Part shown: positions 57,068 to 63,384 of the stretch, piece by piece
How the letters are laid out: every line of letters begins with the position of its first letter
Numbering within the stretch: the stretch's first letter is position 1
Assembly: GCF_003751625.1 (NCBI RefSeq)
Contig: NZ_RJUL01000009.1
Coordinates: 50,077 to 114,076, forward strand
Length of the DNA stretch: 64,000 bases
Direction of reading: 5' to 3'
DNA from: Gallaecimonas pentaromativorans
Lineage (GTDB): Bacteria; Pseudomonadota; Gammaproteobacteria; Enterobacterales; Gallaecimonadaceae
Made by a program: the position numbers and the translations under genes
The notes under the pieces: model-generated
Told to the model about the DNA's origin: nothing
Seen by the model: only the letters and a program-made list of their open reading frames with translations
Databases searched by the model: none

Positions 57068-57469
57068 TTACTCCCCTTTAATCGCGGACATCAGTCCTTT
57101 GATCTTGCCGCCAAGGAATTGCACCGAAGTTTGGTACTCCAGCGCGTTTTGCATAAAGAGGCTGCGTTCCACCTGGGCATCAACGGTGTTGCCGTCGCCG
57201 GTGTCTGGCTGGTTGGGGTTGCGGTAACCCACTGCCGGGTCAAGGCCAAGACTTGCCGCCAGGTGTTTGTCGCTGGTGCGTTCCAATGACATGCCCTGCT
57301 GCTGGCCGGATACGGCATTGGCTAGGGCCGCCTTGAAGTCGATATCCCGGGCCTTGTAACCAGGGGTATCGGCATTGGCAAGGTTGCTCGACAGCAATTC
57401 TGCCCGCTCAGAGCGGACTTTTATCGCTGCCGGGTGAATACCAAATGCGTTATCGAAGCTGATTGCCAT
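57068..57469 (-). CDS. flgB: FlgB, proximal rod protein
   Basis: 133 residues. The segment [22 protein letters not shown] and the C-terminal [31 protein letters not shown] are diagnostic. FlgB is the first rod subunit beyond FliE. It is the first gene of the flgBCDE unit, whose sigma54-type promoter lies 32 bases upstream. Confidence 0.97.
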   Translation of the reverse strand: MAISFDNAFGIHPAAIKVRSERAELLSSNLANADTPGYKARDIDFKAALANAVSGQQQGMSLERTSDKHLAASLGLDPAVGYRNPNQPDTGDGNTVDAQVERSLFMQNALEYQTSVQFLGGKIKGLMSAIKGE

Positions 57470-57500
57470 GAACTTGCCTCCGTTAAGTGCTTATAACGAA

Positions 57501-57516
57501 GGCAAGAAGCGTGCCA
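57501..57516 (-). promoter_or_regulatory. Sigma54-type promoter of flgBCDE
   Basis: Minus-strand TGGCACGCTTCTTGCC has perfect TGGCACG and TTGC elements four bases apart. It lies between cheR and flgB, 32 bases before the flgB start. Confidence 0.88.
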
Positions 57517-57523
57517 AGGAAGG

Positions 57524-58375
57524 TTAGATATTGTCTTTGCGGCGGTAAATAATACCGGGGTTGCAGCGCACCATCTCGAACTCGGTGGCAGCGGTAGGCA
57601 TGGACTCAGATGCCCCCAGGAACAGGTAGCCCCCGGGATTCAAGGTCTTGGCGATACCGGAGAGGATCTTAAGTTTATTTTCCTGGGAGAAGTAAATCAG
57701 CACGTTACGGCAAAACACCAAGTCAAATTTACCCAGCAGGGCATAGCTCGACAGCAGGTTGAAATGCCGGAAAGTCACCAGCCTTTTGACGTTGGCTTTG
57801 ACTTTCCAAGTACCGTCGCTGGTTTCGTCAAAATACAGGCGTTTGCGCTCATCACTCATGCCTCGGCCCAGAGCCAGACTGTCATATTCTCCCACCTGGC
57901 ACTGGCTGAGCATGGCCTGGGAGATATCGGTGGCAAGAATTTGCACGCCTCCCGGCAAGGTGCCGGGCTTACGCACCTGATGCTCTAACGACTTGATAGC
58001 AATGGAATAAGGCTCTTGCCCTGAAGAACAGGCGGCAGACCAAATCTTGACGGTCTTGCCGCCCTTACCCAGCTCGGGGAAGAGTTTGTCGGTCAGCAGT
58101 TCAAAGGGGTAACCGTCGCGAAACCACAGGGTTTCGTTGGTGGTCATGGCATCAATTACCGCCGCTTGCAGTTCGCGGTCACGCCCTGACATAACGGTTT
58201 GGATGATTTCTCCAAGGCTGCCCTGCCGATAACGTCCCAGCAGGGGCGTCAACCGGCTTTTAACCAAATATTGTTTGTTATCTCCCAGCACGATACCGCA
58301 CTGTGTCTCGAGATATCGGCGAAAGGTTCCGTAATCCTGCTCGCTTAGCGCTTTATCCACTCTAACCCGCCTCAA
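57524..58375 (-). CDS. cheR: CheR, chemoreceptor glutamate methyltransferase
   Basis: 283 residues. An all-helical N-terminal domain precedes the SAM-binding fold with VKIWSAACSSGQEPYSIAI, the acidic end VQILATDISQAML and FDLVFCRNVLIYF. It methylates chemoreceptors, opposing CheB. It starts inside the end of cheV (14-base overlap); the flgB promoter follows the stop. The grouping cheV-cheR upstream of flgB is common in polar flagellates. Confidence 0.97.
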   Translation of the reverse strand: MRRVRVDKALSEQDYGTFRRYLETQCGIVLGDNKQYLVKSRLTPLLGRYRQGSLGEIIQTVMSGRDRELQAAVIDAMTTNETLWFRDGYPFELLTDKLFPELGKGGKTVKIWSAACSSGQEPYSIAIKSLEHQVRKPGTLPGGVQILATDISQAMLSQCQVGEYDSLALGRGMSDERKRLYFDETSDGTWKVKANVKRLVTFRHFNLLSSYALLGKFDLVFCRNVLIYFSQENKLKILSGIAKTLNPGGYLFLGASESMPTAATEFEMVRCNPGIIYRRKDNI

Positions 58376-59291
58376 TCATCAGGCTTTCTTTAACGGCATT
58401 GGCCAGCTCATCAGGATCGAACTTGGCAATAAATTTGTTGGCGCCCACTTTCTGGACCATGGCCTGGTTGAATACCCCAGACAGGGAAGTATGCAAAATT
58501 ACCTGCAAATCCTTAAGCTTAGGATTAGCTCGGATCTCTGCTGTCAGTGTATAGCCGTCCATCTCCGGCATTTCCACATCGGAGATCAGCAAGCACACTT
58601 GCTCGGTGATGGATTTCTGGCACTGTTCTGCCATATCCCGCAAATAATCCAGGCCCTGACGGCCATCTTTAACCAGCTCAAGAGGAATGCCCAACGGCTC
58701 CAACGCCCTTTTGATTTGCGCCCTAGCCACCGAAGAGTCATCGGCGATCAGCAGTACCCGGTCTTTTTTCAGCGACTCGGTACCCTGGTAGGCATCGGCA
58801 CTGGCCACAGCGTTTGTGGGGCTTATCTCATCAAGGATTTTTTCCACGTCCAACATCTCGACCATCTCGCCATCCACCTCGGTGACGGCGGTCAAGTAGC
58901 TGGCACGGCCGGCCCCTTTCGGCGGCGGCTGGATGTCTTCCCAGTTGCAGTTAACGATACGGTCCACCGAGTGCACCAAAAAGCCCTGCACCGAGCGGTT
59001 GTACTCGGTGATGATAATAAAGCAGTTGGTCACATCTTCAGTGGGCCGGCCGCCCATGGCCTGGCGAAGGTCGATAACGGAAAGCGTTTGGCCACGGATA
59101 TGGGCCACGCCGCGAATGCTGGATTTGCGCTTGGGCAAGGCTGTCAAGGGTGGGCATTGCAGTACTTCACGCACTTTGAAGACGTTGATACCGAAACGCT
59201 GTTTTGCCCCCAGCCGGAACATCAGCAGTTCCAGGCGGTTTTGTCCCACCATCTGGGTTCGTTGGTTGACCGTATCGAGAATACCCGCCAT
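58362..59291 (-). CDS. cheV: CheV, CheW-receiver hybrid coupling protein
   Basis: 309 residues. The N-terminal CheW-like domain (about 20-165) has RFGINVFKVREVLQCPPLTALPKR and VIDLRQAMGG. The C-terminal receiver (about 178-300) has acidic residues in LIADDSSVARAQIKRAL, phosphorylated Asp in LLISDVEMPEMDG and the conserved Lys in NKFIAKFDPDEL. CheV links receptors to CheA and can act as a phosphate sink. Divergent from flgA. No convincing promoter of its own could be called. Confidence 0.96.
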   Translation of the reverse strand: MAGILDTVNQRTQMVGQNRLELLMFRLGAKQRFGINVFKVREVLQCPPLTALPKRKSSIRGVAHIRGQTLSVIDLRQAMGGRPTEDVTNCFIIITEYNRSVQGFLVHSVDRIVNCNWEDIQPPPKGAGRASYLTAVTEVDGEMVEMLDVEKILDEISPTNAVASADAYQGTESLKKDRVLLIADDSSVARAQIKRALEPLGIPLELVKDGRQGLDYLRDMAEQCQKSITEQVCLLISDVEMPEMDGYTLTAEIRANPKLKDLQVILHTSLSGVFNQAMVQKVGANKFIAKFDPDELANAVKESLMIEAG

Positions 59292-59320
59292 ACCTTACCT
59301 CTTGTCGTTGTTGTGCAGAT

Positions 59321-59336
59321 GGGCACAGTCCTTGCC
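59321..59336 (+). promoter_or_regulatory. Probable sigma54-type promoter of flgA
   Basis: Plus-strand GGGCACAGTCCTTGCC has the invariant GG and GC ten bases apart and TTGC, with mismatches at the first and seventh positions. Transcription would start near 59347, 28 bases before flgA. Confidence 0.55.
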
Positions 59337-59374
59337 TGTCATCTTATCACAGCATCATGTGACTGATTATTGAC

Positions 59375-60106
59375 GTGAAATTGACTAAACCCAAGAAACA
59401 CGCCTTATCCCAAGCCCTTATCGGCTTATTGGGGGCTTTCTTTACCCTGGTCTCGGTATCGGCAGCCAGCGCCGACACTGCTCCCCGGCTAATGCCCCTG
59501 GATCAGCTAAAAAGCGTAGCGCAAGCGGCAGTAAAAGAGGCAGTAAAGGTGCCGGCCCATGGCCGCATCACCATAGAAGCCAGCGATCCCGACAGCCGCC
59601 TGCGCCTTCCTTACTGCCCCGACGTTCAAGCCAGCCTGCCCGGCAACCAAAGTATGGATGCCAACATCACCGTCAAACTATTTTGTGAAAATCCCCACTG
59701 GCAATTCTACCTGTCGGTCAACACCACCATAACGGTGCCCATGCTGGTGGCCAGCCGCGCCCTGCCGGCAGGCCTGGTGCTGGACGACAGCGACCTTGCC
59801 CAGGAATGGCAGTCGCAAAATCGCCTGCAGGGCCGCATTTTTACCGATAAAAGCGTCATTACCGGCGCCAAACTGAAACGCGGCGTGCAGGCCGGCGCCC
59901 CCATCACCGCCGATAACCTGTGTCTTGTGTGCCGGGGCGACAAAGTCACCCTGCGTGCCGGCGCCGGGGCGCTTAGCATTACGGCTATGGGCACCGCGCT
60001 GTCTGACGGCACTTTGGGCGATACCATCAGGGTCCGTAACCTGAGCTCTGGAAGGGTGGTTGAAGCCCGGGTTGACGCCCAGGGGCAAGTCAGCGTCAGT
60101 TATTAA
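59375..60106 (+). CDS. flgA: FlgA, P-ring assembly chaperone
   Basis: 243 residues from a GTG at 59375, with no strong ribosome-binding site; a start a few codons downstream is possible. A signal peptide (about 10-33, ALIGLLGAFFTLVSVSAASA) is followed by the FlgA N-domain and a C-terminal SAF-type domain with VPMLVASRALPAGLVLDDSDL and GDTIRVRNLSSGRVVEARV. FlgA acts in the periplasm to assemble FlgI. It is followed by flgM behind its own promoter. Confidence 0.95.
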   Translation: MKLTKPKKHALSQALIGLLGAFFTLVSVSAASADTAPRLMPLDQLKSVAQAAVKEAVKVPAHGRITIEASDPDSRLRLPYCPDVQASLPGNQSMDANITVKLFCENPHWQFYLSVNTTITVPMLVASRALPAGLVLDDSDLAQEWQSQNRLQGRIFTDKSVITGAKLKRGVQAGAPITADNLCLVCRGDKVTLRAGAGALSITAMGTALSDGTLGDTIRVRNLSSGRVVEARVDAQGQVSVSY

Positions 60107-60115
60107 AAATCGTGC

Positions 60116-60142
60116 TAAAGTGAACCGCCTTTTAGCCGATAA
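60116..60142 (+). promoter_or_regulatory. Sigma28 (FliA)-type promoter of flgMN
   Basis: TAAAG, then exactly 15 bases from the end of TAAA to a perfect GCCGATAA. It lies 10 bases after the flgA stop and 62 bases before flgM, and would make the FlgM anti-sigma factor part of the FliA feedback loop. Confidence 0.92.
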
Positions 60143-60154
60143 AGGTGCGATGAC

Positions 60155-60189
60155 CCTGTTTTACAGGTAGGGTTGTCAATAAATTGACA
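60155..60189 (+). repeat. Two small hairpins in the flgM leader
   Basis: CCTGT/ACAGG with loop TTT (60155-60167) and TGTCAA/TTGACA with loop TAAA (60174-60189) lie between the sigma28 promoter and the GAGG ribosome-binding site. No T run follows. They could affect translation or stability of flgM mRNA. Confidence 0.6.
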
Positions 60190-60203
60190 GTTGCGAGGTA
60201 CCC

Positions 60204-60536
60204 ATGGCAATCAACAAGGTCAACCAGGGCCAGACGGCCGACATTCAATCTGCCCGGCTTAAGCAGGCAGAAGGGCAAACCAAGGCCCAGCAGGCACAGA
60301 GCCAGCAAACCACGGCGCCGCAAACCACAGCCAAACTGGCTCAGGACGCGGTATCCATTACTCCCCAGGCTGCAGGCCTGGACAAGATGCAAAAGAACAT
60401 GAGCTCGGAAGCCCCCTTCGATAAGGACAAAGTGGACAGCCTGAAAAAAGCCATTGCGGCGGGCCAGTACAAAGTCGACCCTGACAAATTGGCAGACAAA
60501 TTGCTTGATTTCGAGGACACCCTCTTCGGAAATTAA
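60204..60536 (+). CDS. flgM: FlgM, anti-sigma28 factor
   Basis: 110 residues. The N-terminus (AINKVNQGQTADIQ) and a Gln/Ala/Thr-rich disordered part precede the C-terminal FliA-binding helices (VDSLKKAIAAGQYKVDPDKLADKLLDFE), well conserved. FlgM holds FliA until it is exported through the finished hook. A ribosome-binding site GAGG is present. Cotranscribed with flgN. Confidence 0.95.
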   Translation: MAINKVNQGQTADIQSARLKQAEGQTKAQQAQSQQTTAPQTTAKLAQDAVSITPQAAGLDKMQKNMSSEAPFDKDKVDSLKKAIAAGQYKVDPDKLADKLLDFEDTLFGN

Positions 60537-60546
60537 GGCAACCGCC

Positions 60547-60990
60547 ATGACCCACGCAACTGGTCAAGCGCATCCCGAGGAGACTCTGGATGCGCTTTTG
60601 CTTTTTCAGGACAAACAGCTCAAGGCCATGATCGCCCTGTTGGCCGAAGAAAAATCCCTGCTGATGGGCCGGGACCACCACACTCTGGCTCGGGTATCGG
60701 ACGATAAGGCAGAACTGGCCATGCGCCTGCAACATATCGACCAGCGCATTGCCAGCCACCCCGACCGCGACCAGCCCAACTGGCTGACTCCGCTGCGCGC
60801 CCTCAAAGGGCTGGCCCGCCAGTGCAGCGACGCCAACGCCGTTAACGGCCGCATTATCGAGTCGCTCCAGCAGCGCCAGACTGAGCAAAGCGAGCTATTG
60901 CTACGCGCCCTCGGCCGCTCCAACCGCACCTACAACAACAAGGGTGTGACCCATTCCCGCACCCGCCTGCTGGGCGATATCCAGGCCTAA
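60547..60990 (+). CDS. flgN: FlgN, chaperone for FlgK and FlgL
   Basis: 147 residues from the ATG at 60547; an upstream in-frame reading overlaps flgM. The protein is a helical bundle; LLLFQDKQLKAMIALLAEEKSLLMGRDHHTL is typical of FlgN. The C-terminus is basic. It carries the hook-filament junction proteins to the export gate. Ends directly at a strong terminator. Confidence 0.93.
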   Translation: MTHATGQAHPEETLDALLLFQDKQLKAMIALLAEEKSLLMGRDHHTLARVSDDKAELAMRLQHIDQRIASHPDRDQPNWLTPLRALKGLARQCSDANAVNGRIIESLQQRQTEQSELLLRALGRSNRTYNNKGVTHSRTRLLGDIQA

Positions 60991-61015
60991 AAAAGCCCGC
61001 CGAAGCGGGCTTTTT
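60991..61015. terminator. Bidirectional terminator between flgN and flgP
   Basis: AAAAGCCCGC and GCGGGCTTTTT arms around CGAA form a strong stem with T runs on both strands. It is located between convergent flgMN and flgOP and touches the stop of flgP. Confidence 0.93.
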
Positions 61016-61473
61016 CAATAACCGCGGATAACCCTTGGTCTGGGCCCTTTGGGGCCAGTGGCGATGGTGGTGGCGAGTATCTCGCTGCCCTGCCCATCAA
61101 GGCGGGCAAGGCGGGCGGTGTCGAGCCGAAGCTCGGTGACATAACGCCCGTCAAGCTGGTAGCTTCGCAGCACCTCAGCGCCTTTCACCACCCCTTGCAC
61201 CCGCACTTGGCTGTAATCTTCCACCAGCTTACCTTGCTTGAGATCGGCAAAGCTGGAGAGCTTGACGCCATAAAGCTGCTCGGCAAGCTCTTGGTAGGCT
61301 TGCAGCTTGGATGCCTGCATGGCCTGGCGCTCCCGCTCATGAGCGGTGCTGCCGGGCTGCTCGCTGATAATGGCGATACCCACGCCCTTGAGCACTACAG
61401 CGTCACGGCCGTGCACACTGGCGCAGGCGCTCAGTAGCAGGCTGAGCAGTAACAGGCTGGTGATACGCATCAT
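61015..61473 (-). CDS. flgP: FlgP, outer membrane lipoprotein (LPP20 family)
   Basis: 152 residues. Signal peptide with lipobox LLSACAS (Cys at about 17). The rest (VVLKGVGIAIISEQPG, ERERQAMQASKLQAYQELAEQLYGVKL) matches the LPP20/FlgP family. In Vibrio FlgP with FlgO and FlgT forms outer membrane rings around the basal body. Its ATG overlaps the flgO stop, and it is the second gene of flgOP. Confidence 0.93.
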   Translation of the reverse strand: MMRITSLLLLSLLLSACASVHGRDAVVLKGVGIAIISEQPGSTAHERERQAMQASKLQAYQELAEQLYGVKLSSFADLKQGKLVEDYSQVRVQGVVKGAEVLRSYQLDGRYVTELRLDTARLARLDGQGSEILATTIATGPKGPRPRVIRGY

Positions 61474-62051
61474 TGCATCTCCTGAATAGGCGCGGCGCGG
61501 CGCTCAAGGTAGCCGTCACGGCTGGTCACGGCGCGCTGCAATTCGCTGTCGGCCCCCAGGGCCTTGGCCGGCAAAAAGCCTTCGGCGCTGGCCACCACCA
61601 GTTTGGACTTGATGCCGATAATTCGCACATTGACGTTTACCCCTTCAGGGGAGGTCTCATAAGTGCCGGCCAACACAAAATCCACCGGCAGTTTGGCCCG
61701 GAGTTTGTCGGCATCGCGGCTAAAGATAAAGTCGCCGCTCTGGGTGATGTTCACCGCACCTTGGCTTTTCAAATCCACCAGGGTGTAGCCCGCCTGGTGC
61801 AGGTGGCTGGTAAAACTCTCAGCCATGGCCTGGCCGAGCGCCGTGCCTTTGCTAAGGGCGTGACTGTCCACCAGGGTCGCCACCACCATGGGGGTTTTGT
61901 AATCCACATAACGGGCGTTTTGCACCAGCTTGTCGGTCAGCTGCCCGACAAAGGTATCAAGAGGCGCGTGGGCCACTTGCTCTGATGCCGGCGTTTTAGC
62001 TCCCGCCAGCACGCTGAAAAATACCAAGGCCAACAGGCCAGATCTCAACAT
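61470..62051 (-). CDS. flgO: FlgO, flagellar outer membrane protein
   Basis: 193 residues from the ATG at 62051; longer readings cross the promoter region. The N-terminal hydrophobic segment (LRSGLLALVFFSVLAGA) is a signal peptide without a lipobox Cys. The segments LTDKLVQNARYVDYKTPMVVATLVD, GQAMAESFTSHLHQAGYTLVD and FVLAGTYE belong to the FlgO family. It shares the outer membrane H-ring/disc function with FlgP and FlgT. Divergent from flgT. Confidence 0.92.
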   Translation of the reverse strand: MLRSGLLALVFFSVLAGAKTPASEQVAHAPLDTFVGQLTDKLVQNARYVDYKTPMVVATLVDSHALSKGTALGQAMAESFTSHLHQAGYTLVDLKSQGAVNITQSGDFIFSRDADKLRAKLPVDFVLAGTYETSPEGVNVNVRIIGIKSKLVVASAEGFLPAKALGADSELQRAVTSRDGYLERRAAPIQEMQ

Positions 62052-62117
62052 GGCTGTATTCCTCAAGACCAGTGTTTGGCGTATCGGCAGGTAAGCCCTA
62101 TTCTTTACCCTTCTTTT

Positions 62118-62133
62118 TGGAACGGCTTTTGCA
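62118..62133 (+). promoter_or_regulatory. Sigma54-type promoter of flgT
   Basis: Plus-strand TGGAACGGCTTTTGCA differs from the consensus at one defined base. It is 35 bases before the flgT ATG. Its -12 element overlaps that of the opposing site at 62130-62145. Confidence 0.78.
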
Positions 62134-62145
62134 CAAACCTTGCCA
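62130..62145 (-). promoter_or_regulatory. Sigma54-type site on the flgO strand
   Basis: Minus-strand TGGCAAGGTTTGTGCA has GG and GC ten bases apart, TGGCA, G and GTGCA (one change from TTGCA). It uses the same GC as the flgT promoter in reverse orientation. Confidence 0.6.
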
Positions 62146-62167
62146 GGTTCACCGGAATTTGACACCC

Positions 62168-63235
62168 ATGAAGCTGCCGATACTGCTTTTCGCCTTGCTG
62201 ACACTGCCCGCCGAGGCCGCCTGGTACCAGGTGACAGGCTATGCCAGCTTGAGTAGCGACGACCCCAAAGCCCAGGCGACAGACGACGCCCTGGCTCAAG
62301 CCCGCTTTTATGCCGGCGTGCGCCCAGGGGCCGAGGGCGACGATCCGGTACGGCAAATCCAGCAATACCGCGAGAAAGAACAAGACGGCCAGTTGGCCCT
62401 GACCTTACTGGTAGAGCTGGACGACAACGGCCAATACCAATGCCAGGGCACCCAGCCGGTTAGCCTGCACCGGCTCAGCTGGGCCAGCCCTGACCAGGCC
62501 ATTACCGGTCTGATAGGCGATCCGGGGCAAGGCATTGCCGCCGAGATGGCAAGGTTGCTGCGCGAGCGCCACGGCGCCCTGATGCCGGTGCAAGGCATAG
62601 GCGCCACCTTGGACCAAAGCCAGGGCCGCAATACCGACGATCTGCAACAAGTTGCCGAGGAGCAAGGCGCCCGTTATCTGGTGGGGGGAAGGCTATTGCG
62701 CATCACCGACAAGCTGCAAAGCTCGCCCTGGTACCTGCCCTGGCAGGACGACCACCATCAGCTTTCCATGGCCGTAGACACCTGGCTTATCGACAGCTTC
62801 TCCGGCAAACGCCTGTTTGAACGCCGCTACATTGCCAGCGGCGTGCTGCCCACCGGCACCCTTCTTGACACCCAAGAGCCCAGTTTTTGGTTAAGTCCCT
62901 TTGGCCAGCACTTGCAGCGCCAGCTCCAGCAATGGGCGCTGGACGTGGAAAGCGCCCTGCCCTGCCAGACTAGCCAGTGGCCGGTTTTGGCGGTGAGCGA
63001 CGAGGGGGTGCTGATTGATACCGGCAGCCAAGGCGGCATCCACAGTGATGACCACTTCACGGTGCTGCAAAAACGAACCCTGACCACCAGCCAGGGCGAA
63101 CGGCGCCAGGTGCTGGTGCCATCCAGCCAAAAACTCAGCGTGGCCTGGCAGTCGGCCACCCAGACCCTACTGGCCAGTAAAGAAACTCCAAGCACGCTGC
63201 AGGCCGGTGATTTTGTTGTAAAAACCCCTGATTGA
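62168..63235 (+). CDS. flgT: FlgT, H-ring protein
   Basis: 355 residues from the ATG at 62168; an upstream in-frame reading from 62072 covers the promoter. A signal peptide (KLPILLFALLTLPAEA) precedes AWYQVTGYASLSSDDPKAQATDDALAQA, the FlgT N-terminal domain. The middle (GARYLVGGRLLRITD, DTWLIDSFSGKRLFERRY) is FlgT-M and the C-terminal part (VLAVSDEGVLIDTGSQGGIHSDDHFTV) is a small beta barrel. FlgT builds the H ring needed for stator and basal-body stability in Vibrio. Confidence 0.93.
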   Translation: MKLPILLFALLTLPAEAAWYQVTGYASLSSDDPKAQATDDALAQARFYAGVRPGAEGDDPVRQIQQYREKEQDGQLALTLLVELDDNGQYQCQGTQPVSLHRLSWASPDQAITGLIGDPGQGIAAEMARLLRERHGALMPVQGIGATLDQSQGRNTDDLQQVAEEQGARYLVGGRLLRITDKLQSSPWYLPWQDDHHQLSMAVDTWLIDSFSGKRLFERRYIASGVLPTGTLLDTQEPSFWLSPFGQHLQRQLQQWALDVESALPCQTSQWPVLAVSDEGVLIDTGSQGGIHSDDHFTVLQKRTLTTSQGERRQVLVPSSQKLSVAWQSATQTLLASKETPSTLQAGDFVVKTPD

Positions 63236-63255
63236 GCAGGATTTGGGCAGATAAA

Positions 63256-63280
63256 AGCCGGCGCCTTTTCATCGCCGGCT
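63256..63280 (+). repeat. Hairpin after flgT, overlapping the tRNA promoter
   Basis: Arms AGCCGGCG and CGCCGGCT (8 bp) with a nine-base loop CCTTTTCAT. There is no T run after it. It may end flgT transcription weakly; its loop holds the -35 element of the tRNA promoter. Confidence 0.55.
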
Positions 63281-63293
63281 ATCTGGGTATAAT
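63266..63293 (+). promoter_or_regulatory. Sigma70-type promoter of the tRNA-Arg gene
   Basis: TTTTCA (-35), 16 bases, then a perfect TATAAT (-10). Transcription would begin near 63300, about 9 bases before the tRNA. Confidence 0.75.
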
Positions 63294-63308
63294 CGACTGG
63301 CCTTTTGG

Positions 63309-63384
63309 GTCCCCATAGCTCAACAGGATAGAGCACCCGCCTCCTAAGCGGGCGATCCAGGTTCGAGTCCTGGTGGGGACGCCA
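63309..63384 (+). tRNA. tRNA-Arg (anticodon CCU), CCA encoded
   Basis: 76 bases that fold as a full cloverleaf: acceptor GTCCCCA with TGGGGAC, anticodon stem CCCGC/GCGGG with loop CTCCTAA (anticodon CCT, reading AGG), T arm CCAGG/CCTGG with loop TTCGAGT, discriminator G and encoded CCA. It reads a rare arginine codon in a GC-rich genome. Its 3' end is repeated in the tandem array that follows. Confidence 0.96.

Noticed and set aside
59321..59337. Minus-strand sigma54-like site for cheV
   Set aside because: It is essentially the mirror of the flgA site with poorer matches; the quasi-symmetry of GGCA/TGCC makes such shadows common.
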